DNA of 64,000 nt. Source: CALDSL01 sp039810245 (lineage in GTDB: Bacteria > Chloroflexota > Anaerolineae > Anaerolineales > Anaerolineaceae). Position numbers and translations under genes: made by a program. The notes beneath the pieces were generated by a model. That model worked only from the letters and a program-made list of their open reading frames with translations. It did not search any database and was not told the DNA's origin. Below, in pieces: positions 1-8,000 of this stretch. The stretch spans positions 1 to 64,000 of the forward strand of contig JBDHWQ010000003.1 in the NCBI GenBank assembly GCA_039810245.1, given 5' to 3'. How positions within the stretch are numbered: position 1 is the first letter of the stretch; each line of letters opens with the position of its first letter.

Positions 1-43
1 GGACAATGGCGATGGCCAGTGCATTCAGGCACATCTTTCTCAT
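1..43 (-). CDS. Partial N-terminus of a secreted or lipidated protein
   Basis: The first 14 codons of a minus-strand gene run off the left edge. The ATG at 43 is preceded by AGGAG about seven bases upstream, a convincing ribosome binding site. The visible residues begin Met-Arg-Lys and continue into a hydrophobic Ala/Ile/Leu stretch, which looks like the start of a signal peptide. No function can be assigned from so little sequence. Confidence 0.5.
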   Translation of the reverse strand, partial: MRKMCLNALAIAIV

Positions 44-252
44 GGCTGACTCCTATGCTTGCTTGGATGGGTGCGACGTTATTGCCCGCGGCCTACCGCC
101 AATATTCAACTGTAATATGGTGGATCTCAGGGAAGCACGTTGGCCGGCGTAATATTGCCCCCGAAAGGTGGCCGGTGATAGACGCATGTATATAATACGC
201 GATTGCGCATTGCGCATCGCTTTACAAATTCGCAAACTAAAGCGGCTGTAGG
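44..252. other. Intergenic region with tandem TGCGCA palindromes
   Basis: This 209-base gap lies upstream of the partial gene at the left edge and downstream of the antiporter gene. It is more AT-rich than its surroundings and has two closely spaced TGCGCA palindromes at 204-209 and 211-216, next to a TATAAT-like stretch at 190-195. It may hold the promoter for the left-edge gene, but no clean -35/-10 pair could be picked. Confidence 0.3.
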
Positions 253-2256
253 CTATTCCAGGGCCGGCGCGCCTTCCACCAGGCGCAGCGCCGCGGCGAT
301 CTGTTCTTCCTCGCCGATCACACCGATGCGGTCGCCGGCCTCAAATACCGTCATGGACTTGGGGTTTGCGGTGATCTGGCCGCTGCGGATCAGCGTGACC
401 ACTGAGGCCCCGGTCAGCGAGCGTATGTTCGCATCGGCCAGTGTCTGGCCTATCAGTGGGCTGCCAGGGCCGACCTCGATCCAGCGAATATCAATACTGT
501 CCACCGCGGCCAGCATCTCATGCAGCGAGCGATGTTCTTCATCCGAAGTGATGTCAAGATTGTAGTGGTCGCGGCGCACCGCGTCGGTGTACTGGTGCAC
601 CTCGCGCAGCGGGAAACCCAGCCGCAGCAGGGTATGATGCACCAGTTCCAGTCCGCCTTCCAGCTCCGGCTGGACGATGTAATGGGCGCCCAGGTCGGCC
701 AGCACGCGCACGCCGTCTTCGGTGGCCGAACGCGCGATCAGTGGCAGATCAGGATTGATATCGTGCGCGGTAGTCACCACCAGGGCGGCCTGGGTCTCAT
801 CCGGCAGGGTGCTCACCAGCGTGCGCGCCGTTTCAAGATGCGCGTAACTCAGCACTTCCGAGTTGGCTGCATCGCCATACAATACCGGGATCTGGCGCTG
901 GTTGATCTCGTCAAATCGTTCCAGGTCATCTTCGATCACCAGGATAGGCACTTGCAGTGATTCGAGTACATTGACCAGGTGTTTGCCAACCCGGCCGTAG
1001 CCCACAATGACCACGTGGTTGTTCATGGCCGACGTATCCATCAGCGTGGCGGGCGGCTCGACAGCCATGCGGCGGCGGAAAGCCGGGATGCGTGCCAGCA
1101 GGCGCTCCAATGACGGCTCGAGACGGTACATGAACGGGTTGAGGGTAATCGAGATCAGCGAGGCGGCGAGAATGAGCGAGTACTGGTTTTGCTGCAGCAG
1201 CCCCAGCGACAGCCCGCCCTGGCCGAGGATGAACGAGAACTCACCCACCTGGCTGAGCCCCAGCGCCACCACCAGGAAGGTGCGCAGTGGGCCTTTGAGG
1301 ATCAGCGCCATGATGATGACAATGAATATCTTGCCGGCCACCACCAGGGCCGAAAGCGCGGCCACCTGGCCGATGTTCTGCCACAGGAACAGCGGGTTGA
1401 CCAGCATGCCCACCGAGACGAAGAACAGCACCGAGAACGCCTCGCGGAAGGCGAACACGTCCGCGCCCACCTGGTGGCTGAGGTGCGACTGGCTGATGAT
1501 GGCCCCGGCCACAAACGCTCCCAGCGCCAGCGACACACCAAACAGCTCGGATGCGCCCATGGCGGTGCCGAGCGTGACCGCCAGCACCACCAGGATAAAC
1601 AGCTCGCGCGATTTGGTGTGGGCGACTCGCTCCAGCAGCCAGGGGATGAGGCGCGTGCCGGCAAAGAACATGATCACCACAAACGCGGCAGCCTTGAGCA
1701 GCGTCAGCCCCAGACTGGCCCACTGGAAACCCGCGCCGTTGACTACCAGGGCGGGCATCAGCACCAGGATCAGCACCGAGAGGATATCTTCCATCACCAG
1801 CCAGCCAACGGCAGTCTGCCCGTGCGGGGTGTTGAGCAGGTTATTGTCCATCAGCCCGCGCAGCAGCACCACCGTGCTGGCCACCGAGATGGACAGGCCC
1901 AGCACGATGCCCGAGACCAGGCTCCAGCCCCACAGCTGGGTCAGCAGTACGCCTGCCAGGGTAGCCAGCGCGGTCTGCACCAGCGCACCGGGGATGGCAA
2001 TGCCGCGCACGCGCCATAACTGGCCGAAGGAAAAATGCAGCCCAACGCCGAACATGAGGAAGATCACGCCCAGCTCGGCGAGCTGCTGGATCGTTTCTAC
2101 GTCGCCGACGAAACCGGGGGTAAATGGGCCAATGACAATACCGGCTAACAGGTAACCGACGATGGTGGGCAGGCGCAGTCGCCGCGCCACCACGCCGCCA
2201 AAGAAGGCGACCACCAGAGCCATGGTAATGTTTATGAGTAAGGGAAGATCATGCAT
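253..2256 (-). CDS. CPA2-family cation:proton antiporter with TrkA domains (Kef/YbaL type)
   Basis: The protein is 667 residues. Residues 1 to about 395 form a polytopic Na+/H+-exchanger-like membrane domain. A RCK/TrkA-N nucleotide-binding domain follows, starting near residue 411 with the Rossmann motif GYGRVG, and a TrkA-C domain fills about 580-660. This is the layout of Kef/YbaL monovalent cation:proton antiporters, which exchange K+ or Na+ for protons at the inner membrane under control of nucleotides bound to the cytosolic domain. The ATG at 2256 has AAAGG about eight bases upstream. It is monocistronic. The ion is not determinable from sequence. Confidence 0.9.
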   Translation of the reverse strand: MHDLPLLINITMALVVAFFGGVVARRLRLPTIVGYLLAGIVIGPFTPGFVGDVETIQQLAELGVIFLMFGVGLHFSFGQLWRVRGIAIPGALVQTALATLAGVLLTQLWGWSLVSGIVLGLSISVASTVVLLRGLMDNNLLNTPHGQTAVGWLVMEDILSVLILVLMPALVVNGAGFQWASLGLTLLKAAAFVVIMFFAGTRLIPWLLERVAHTKSRELFILVVLAVTLGTAMGASELFGVSLALGAFVAGAIISQSHLSHQVGADVFAFREAFSVLFFVSVGMLVNPLFLWQNIGQVAALSALVVAGKIFIVIIMALILKGPLRTFLVVALGLSQVGEFSFILGQGGLSLGLLQQNQYSLILAASLISITLNPFMYRLEPSLERLLARIPAFRRRMAVEPPATLMDTSAMNNHVVIVGYGRVGKHLVNVLESLQVPILVIEDDLERFDEINQRQIPVLYGDAANSEVLSYAHLETARTLVSTLPDETQAALVVTTAHDINPDLPLIARSATEDGVRVLADLGAHYIVQPELEGGLELVHHTLLRLGFPLREVHQYTDAVRRDHYNLDITSDEEHRSLHEMLAAVDSIDIRWIEVGPGSPLIGQTLADANIRSLTGASVVTLIRSGQITANPKSMTVFEAGDRIGVIGEEEQIAAALRLVEGAPALE

Positions 2257-2311
2257 TGGACGAACCTTTCAAGGATTTGCTTATTTGCTAGTTTATTTGA
2301 TTTTTCTCACC

Positions 2312-2384
2312 GCACCCTTCGACGAGCTCACATCGTCCCGCACCGTTCCGGTGTCCTTACGGGAATATCCTTACGGGAGGGTGC
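2312..2384 (+). repeat. 73-bp dispersed intergenic repeat, copy 1
   Basis: The element begins GCACCCT and ends AGGGTGC, so its ends are inverted repeats. Its reverse complement closely matches 29105-29177, which is also exactly 73 bp. Shared blocks include CTCACATCGTCCCGCACCG and CTTACGGGA. The core CTTCGACRAGCTCA resembles a short repeat widespread in intergenic DNA of many bacterial genomes. It is probably a small non-coding palindromic element; any function is unknown. Confidence 0.75.
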
Positions 2385-2552
2385 TTCGCTATCGTTTTGG
2401 GTGACCAACACAGTAGGACAGGCTTTTCTCACATGCCTGCTTAATTATCACATTTTTTGCATGATCAAACAAATCGCTGACCGCTTCGGAATCGGTTTTT
2501 ACAGGTTTTGCGGTGGGTACGCGCCGCAAATACCCATCATTTCCCGCTTAAA

Positions 2553-2589
2553 AACGTTGGGGATCGCGATTCTGGCGATCCCCAACGTT
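2553..2589 (-). terminator. Rho-independent terminator of sod
   Basis: A perfect 15-bp stem (2553-2567 with 2575-2589) has a 7-base loop and is followed on the minus strand by a short U run. It starts 10 bases after the sod stop codon. Confidence 0.85.
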
Positions 2590-2598
2590 GTGCTTGTT

Positions 2599-3213
2599 TT
2601 ATGCTTTTTCGAATTCGCGGGCCACGGTGTCCCAATTGACCACGTTCCAGAAGGCCTTGATGTAATCCGGGCGGCGGTTCTGGTAGTTGAGATAGTAGGC
2701 ATGCTCCCACACGTCGAGGCCGAGCACCGGGCGATGGCCGTCCATCAGCGGGCTGTCCTGGTTAGCGGTGGAGTAAACCTGCAGGCCACCGGCGGCATCC
2801 TTCACCAGCCACGCCCAGCCCGAGCCAAAGCGGGTGGTGGCGGCGGTGTTGAACTTTTCCATAAAGGTATCGAACGAGCCAAACGCGGCGTCGATCGCCT
2901 GCGCCACCGAGCCCGAAGGCGACTTGGCGCCGCCGGGGCGCAGCCATTCCCAGAACAGGCTGTGGTTGGCGTGACCGCCGCCGTTGTTGCGCACCGCGGT
3001 GCGGACGGCTTCGGGAACCTGGCTGATATTGCGCAGGATATCTTCTACCGAGCGGCCGTAGAAGTCGGGAGCGCTTTCGAGGGCCTTGTTGAGATTGGTT
3101 ACATAGGCGGCGTGGTGCTTATCGTGGTGAATTTCCATGGTGCGGGCATCAATCACCGGCTCGAGCGCGGCGAAATCATATCCAAGAGGGGGGAGCTCAA
3201 AAAGTTGTGCCAT
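2599..3213 (-). CDS. sodA: Superoxide dismutase, Mn-type of the Fe/Mn family
   Basis: The 204-residue protein is normal length for Fe/Mn superoxide dismutase, which converts superoxide to hydrogen peroxide and oxygen. Metal ligands are visible: His29 in MEIHHDKHH, the His of NHSLFW, and Asp and His in the DVWEHAYYLNY signature. The Gln in TANQDSPLM is typical of Mn-specific or cambialistic rather than Fe enzymes. The start at 3213 is chosen over longer frames because homology begins there and AAGGAAGG lies just upstream. It has its own terminator. It indicates at least some oxygen exposure. Confidence 0.95.
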   Translation of the reverse strand: MAQLFELPPLGYDFAALEPVIDARTMEIHHDKHHAAYVTNLNKALESAPDFYGRSVEDILRNISQVPEAVRTAVRNNGGGHANHSLFWEWLRPGGAKSPSGSVAQAIDAAFGSFDTFMEKFNTAATTRFGSGWAWLVKDAAGGLQVYSTANQDSPLMDGHRPVLGLDVWEHAYYLNYQNRRPDYIKAFWNVVNWDTVAREFEKA

Positions 3214-3355
3214 TTCTTTCCTTCCTTGTAGGAGAACCATCTTTCCAGTCGTTGTCCTGTATTGAAGACTATGATAGTCAATAATGGAGCGTGGGTCAAA
3301 ACCCGCGACAAGCTTTGCGGGTGATTTTTTCACCCCCGGCCGGGTGAATCCTCTC

Positions 3356-4078
3356 TCACCCCCGATACCGAGTTTCGCGGCGTATCTCGCCATCAGGGGC
3401 AGCGCCTGCACGCTGCTCTTCGCGGGCACGCTGCGTCACCCAGTACAGTAGCGGGATGATACTTGCCCAGAAAACCTTTGCCAGATCGTCATTGAGAAAA
3501 GCCAGGGGGATAGAAAGGAAAAACACCAGCGGGACAATCGCGCTGCGCAGCGTTTCTTCGCGGATTTGCGCTCTGGCCGCCTGTGTTGACGCCAGACCGG
3601 CCATCTGCGCGGCATATGTCCACAGCATGACCGAAAGCAGCCCCATGACCAGGACGCTTAGCGCGTAGAAAATCGTAGCCGTGCGGTTGCCCGATTCGCT
3701 CAAAACCGCGGTGGGGAAGGGAATAAAAGCCACCGCCATCAAGAGAAGCAGATTGATGAAGAGCAGCCAGCGATTATAGGCCTCAATCATGCGGAACTTG
3801 CGATGATGGCCTATCCAGACCATGCCAATAACACCGAAACTGATGGCATATGCAAGGTATTTGGGCCAGATACCGGCCAGCGCTGCCAGAAGTTGGCGGT
3901 CATCCAGCTCGCCAGCGCCAACCGGGAGGCGGATTTCCAATACCAGCAGGGTAATGGCGATGGCAAACACCGCATCGCTGAAGAAGATCAGGCGTTCCAG
4001 CCCGGGCGCATCTCGTATTGGCGCTTCTCGCAGGTGGGTCTTGCGCCTGGAAAGCTGCGGTTGCTGCTGGCTGTTCAT
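3356..4078 (-). CDS. TMEM175-family (DUF1211) potassium channel-like membrane protein
   Basis: The 240-residue protein has about six hydrophobic segments. The first contains RLIFFSDAVFAIAITLL, matching the R-x3-FSD signature of prokaryotic TMEM175/DUF1211 proteins, which form K+-permeable channels. The ATG at 4078 overlaps the TGA of the CPBP protease gene (ATGA), so the two are probably translationally coupled. Transport activity is inferred from the family only. Confidence 0.85.
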   Translation of the reverse strand: MNSQQQPQLSRRKTHLREAPIRDAPGLERLIFFSDAVFAIAITLLVLEIRLPVGAGELDDRQLLAALAGIWPKYLAYAISFGVIGMVWIGHHRKFRMIEAYNRWLLFINLLLLMAVAFIPFPTAVLSESGNRTATIFYALSVLVMGLLSVMLWTYAAQMAGLASTQAARAQIREETLRSAIVPLVFFLSIPLAFLNDDLAKVFWASIIPLLYWVTQRAREEQRAGAAPDGEIRRETRYRG

Positions 4079-4845
4079 GCCGCGGCGGGAACGGTCTTTT
4101 GCTTGCGCAAAAGCACAAAACCATAGATCATCAAGATCGTCACCTGAGCTACATCCAATGGGATGGCGGGCAGGCGCGTAATCTGCAGCAACAAATCGTG
4201 CAGCATGTGCAACAGCACCAGAGGCCACAGCGTGTTCGTGCGGTAGCGCAGCGCGGCAAAACCGAGCCCATCACAAAAAGCGCCAACGCACTGCGCCAGA
4301 ACGATGGCGGGGTTGGCACGGATTAACAGGTTCACGAGGTGCATACTGGCAAACAGGATGGCTGAAATCACCGCGGCGCGGCGCGCTCCGGTGGGCCGCA
4401 GCACCTGGAAGATGACCCCGCGGAAAAAACCTTCTTCTGTGATGCCGGTTAAAAGATAACCGGCCAGCAGAATGAGGAGGGTGTTGCCGGCGATCGCCTT
4501 CGTGCCCAGCACCAAAGGCGGTACGAGGATGACCAGCGCCGGCAGCCACAGCAGGCGCAGCTCGCGCCACTCACGCGGGTGGTTAAAACCTACGGCGCGC
4601 CACCACCCAAAAGCGCTGAGGAACCCGATCAGCACCAGAGTCTGCACGCCAATACCGATCAGGCCGGCCCCGGTCTGGTCGAAGGATTGTCGCGCGATCA
4701 GAAGCACAATGAGAGTGAACACAAACAGCACCGCCCAAATACCAATGGCTGAGGCGGTGGGGTGCTTCCGGAAGATTGTCTTAAGCGCAGACATGCGCAG
4801 GTTTTCCGGAACCGAATTTTGCGATACGGATGAAACGGTGTGCAT
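4075..4845 (-). CDS. CPBP-family intramembrane metalloprotease (CAAX/Abi-like)
   Basis: The 256-residue multi-spanning protein carries the CPBP motifs in order: EEGFFRG (motif 1, EExxxR), FASMHLVN (motif 2 His) and LLHMLHDLL (motif 3). These are the presumed metal-binding and catalytic residues of Rce1-like intramembrane proteases. The start at 4845 is preferred over an upstream ATG at 4950 because it has TTAGGAG nearby and the upstream ATG lies on top of the predicted promoter. It is first in a two-gene operon with the TMEM175-like gene. The substrate is unknown. Confidence 0.85.
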   Translation of the reverse strand: MHTVSSVSQNSVPENLRMSALKTIFRKHPTASAIGIWAVLFVFTLIVLLIARQSFDQTGAGLIGIGVQTLVLIGFLSAFGWWRAVGFNHPREWRELRLLWLPALVILVPPLVLGTKAIAGNTLLILLAGYLLTGITEEGFFRGVIFQVLRPTGARRAAVISAILFASMHLVNLLIRANPAIVLAQCVGAFCDGLGFAALRYRTNTLWPLVLLHMLHDLLLQITRLPAIPLDVAQVTILMIYGFVLLRKQKTVPAAA

Positions 4846-4926
4846 AGAACGAACTCCTAAAACAGTAAAATGGATCAACGCAGTCGTTTGTGATTTTCCC
4901 CCGCGCTGGTGTGCGAGAACGGCCCC

Positions 4927-4955
4927 ATTATATTGCGCAAAAATTGACATATCAA
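4927..4955 (-). promoter_or_regulatory. Sigma-70-type promoter of the CPBP/TMEM175 operon
   Basis: Read on the minus strand, TTGATA (4950-4955) and TATAAT (4927-4932) are separated by exactly 17 bases. Transcription would start about 75 bases before the chosen CPBP start codon. Confidence 0.7.
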
Positions 4956-4970
4956 ATAGATATTGTCAAT
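4943..4970. promoter_or_regulatory. Inverted repeat overlapping the -35 element (candidate operator)
   Basis: ATTGACATATC and GATATTGTCAAT form a nearly perfect dyad with a five-base centre, covering the -35 of the promoter above. The position suits a repressor site. No regulator gene is adjacent, so the binding protein is unknown. Confidence 0.5.
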
Positions 4971-4981
4971 TATCCTTCTAC

Positions 4982-5008
4982 ATAAAAAGACCCGGTTTCC
5001 CGGATCTT
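4982..5008 (-). terminator. Rho-independent terminator of the DUF11-sortase gene
   Basis: A nine-position stem with one G-U pair on the minus strand (4987-4995 with 5000-5008), a four-base loop and a following U5 run lies 26 bases after the stop codon. Confidence 0.75.
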
Positions 5009-5033
5009 ATTGTTGCAATGCACCAAATTTTTA

Positions 5034-8000
5034 TTACTCGACTTTGACCAGCACCGCGCGCACCACAGTGCGCCAGCGGTAGCTGTCGCTCTTTTCGTCG
5101 TATCCCTGGCAGGTGATCAGCGTCAGCCATGGCTGCTCTTCGTGGCGGATCACGTTGGCTTCTTTGGCATCTACCTGCGCCCGCACCGAGCGCACCTCAT
5201 AGATGTAGGTGCGCCCAAAGGCGTGCACCATCACCTGGCTTCCCCAACGCAGGCTGCCCAGGTTGACAAACGGGCCAGGGCGACCATTGGCGTCATATAC
5301 GTGGGCGGTGAGCGCGGAGTTGCCGTTCCAGGTGGGGAAGGCCGTGCCTTCCAGGTAGCCTACCTGCGCGCCCAGCCATTCGAGCTGCCAACCCTGGTCA
5401 GTCAGCGGCACGGAGACGATACTGGCCTTGAGGTTGAGCGCGGGGATCTCCAGGGTCAGGTCGCTGGGGGTGTAGGCCAGCGCGGCGGGCTGCTGCGGCA
5501 GGCGCGTCACGCGCCCGGGGGCAAAGCCGGTATCGGGCAGCGCTTCGGGCAGCTCCACACGCCGGCGCCAGGTGGCCGAGGCGGTTGCGGTGTGGGTCTC
5601 ACCCGGGTCTTCCACATCGCCATCACCGTTGCGATCCGAGTCGATGGTGGCGGTGTTGTTGACACGCTCGGCGCTGGTATTGGCGCGAACGGCAAAGACG
5701 ATGGTGATTTCGTTCAATGCGGTTTCGGGCGTGCCCGCGCCCAGGTCCGGGCCGAGCGTGCCCTGCCACACCACGCGCCCGCGCGGGTATTCCGTCGTAG
5801 GGCCTTCGTAGTAGCAGTACGTGGTGCTGGTGCTGGCCGAGGTATCGGTGCAGGCCACGCCGCTGGCGGTGCTGCCCGCAGGCAGCGCGCCACCCGGCAG
5901 CGGATAGCCGCTGGGAATGCCGTCGTCCACAAACTTCGTGCCGGCCGGGATGGGGTCGGACGAGACCGCGTCGACGGCGACAACATTGCTGTTATTGATC
6001 CAGATCACCGTCCAGCGCAGCACGGGCAGCCGTTTGGCGTCCACTGTCTTGACACCGGCGGGTGGGTCAAACAGGTTGGGGCCGAAGCTGAGCGGGGTGG
6101 GGTCGTTATTGTTGGTCGGGTCGCCGTCGCCATCCGGGTCGGGGTCGCTGCCATCCTGCGAGGTATCGCTGCTGGTGTCACCGGATGGGCTGTCCCCGCT
6201 GGCGATGGCGCTGTTGTGGAACGGGCCGCTTTCGGCCGGTATGAGGCGCAGCTCCAACTCAATGCTGGCGCTGGCGTTCACGTCCAGTACGTCGGTGCCG
6301 GCCAGCAGGCGTAGGTCGGTAGTGCCGTTGAAGGCGGTGTTGATGGTGACGCCGGTGCCGCGCACGTCGAGCACGCTGAAGATGGTGCCGGCCGGGAAGG
6401 TATCCGCCAGGTCGTCATTGACCTGCAGCGCGCTGAGCGGCACGTTGCCATAGTTGCGCAGCTCGATGGCGTAGATCACGCGCCACACGCCCGGGCTGAT
6501 ACCTTCGGGGCTGCCCAGCACGCGCTTGGCCACGCCCAGCGCAGGGGCGGACGGCAGGGTCTGCGTGTCGTCATCGTTGTCGGTGGCCGGGCTGCCCGTG
6601 GGGGGCTGACCGCTGGCAGTAGCGCTGTTGTCGAACGCACCGGCGTTGATGTCATCCTGGGTGAGCGTGTAGGTGGCGGTGAAGCTGGTGCTGTCGCTTT
6701 CCCCGGGCTCGAGGGTGATGGGGCCGCCGCTGACCGTCACCGTGCTGACCGCGTCGGTTACGTCCACGCCGGTGAGAGTAACGTTGCCGGTGTTGGTGAC
6801 GGTGAAGGTGTACGTGATGGTATCGCCGGGGTTTGGCTCGTCATCCGGGGCGACGATATCCAGGTGCAGCGTGCCGGTCTTTTCGAGGGTGAGCGCCGGA
6901 AGCGGCGGGATGTCAACCGTCTGCGTGTCGCTGTCGGCGTCCGGGCCGGTCTGGTCGCTGCCAGTGGTGGCGGTGTTTTGGAACGCGCCGCTGTTCACTT
7001 CGACCTGGGTGAGGGTGTGGCTGGCGGGGCAGGTGAGGGTGGCTCCCGGGGCCAGGTCGGCGGGCTGCGCGGGCGTGCAGGTTCCGATGGTTGCGCCGGG
7101 ATCGCTGATGTTGACGCCGGTGAGGCTGACGTTGCCGGTGTTGGTTGCCACCAGTGAGTAGGTAATATCCGTGCCGGCCACGTACGGCCCGGCAGAGGTG
7201 ACTGTCTTCACCAGCGCGAGGGCCGGGGATTGCGGCAGGTCTTGGGTGTCGTCGTCGGTGTCCGTCACCCGGTCTCCACTGGGAGACTGGCCGCTGGCGG
7301 TGGCAAGGTTGGTGAACGTGCCGGCGTCGATGTCTGACTGGGTGAGGGAGTAGGTGGCGGTAAAGCTGGAACTGTCGACCTGGCCGGGTGCCAGGGTGAC
7401 CGGACCGCCGCTGACGGTGACGCCGCCTACCGTATCGGCCAGAGAGATATCGCGGATCGTGACGTTGCCGGTGTTTTCCACCCGGAAGGTGTACGTGATG
7501 GTGTCGCCGGGGTCCGCCCGGTCGGCGGGGGCCACCACGCCAGGGTTGAGCGTGCCGGTCTTTTCCAGCGTGATCACGGCCTGCGGCGTGATGGTGACGG
7601 TTTCGTCGTCGGTGTCGGCGGGAGTCTCGCTGCTGTCGGCGGTGGCGGTGTTGGTGAAGGCGCCTGCGTCGATCTCGGCCTGGGTCAGGGTATGGGCGGC
7701 GGGGCAGATTATGCTCGCGCCAACCGGCAGGGTGGCGGGCTGGGCCGGGGTACAGGCGCCGACCGTGGCGGCCGGGTCGGTCACGGTGACGTTGGTCAGC
7801 GGCACGTTGCCGGTGTTCTCCACCACGATGTTATAGAGAACGTCATTGCCGGCGCGGGTGGGGATGGGGTTCACGGCGGTCTTGGTTATGTTCAGCGCGG
7901 GGTTAGCGGTGAGCACCAGTATGTCCTCCGCCGGCTCACTGTTGGTAGCGTTCTGGTCATTCGTAAGCGCGCCGGCCGGGATAGTGTTCATGTACGATCC

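Larger units (their letters stand above)
2257..2598. other. 342-bp intergenic region holding a 73-bp repeat and the sod terminator
   Basis: No gene is supported here. From the antiporter side it contains its presumed leader, then the 73-bp dispersed repeat (2312-2384), then about 170 bp of unremarkable AT-rich sequence, then the long hairpin that terminates the superoxide dismutase gene. A plus-strand open frame crossing the region continues antisense to sod and is not considered real. Confidence 0.6.

Noticed and set aside
5500..5540. LPDTG as a conventional cell-wall sorting signal
   Set aside because: No membrane helix and basic tail follow the motif; a sortase-like domain follows instead.
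5010..6314. 434-codon plus-strand frame with Gly/Val-rich repeats
   Set aside because: It is antisense to the repeat region of the DUF11 protein; its repeats reflect the repeats of that gene.
5600..8000. Regular repeated DNA that could suggest a CRISPR array or satellite
   Set aside because: The period is about 340-390 bp, lies in frame and encodes DUF11 domains; there are no short identical repeats with unique spacers.
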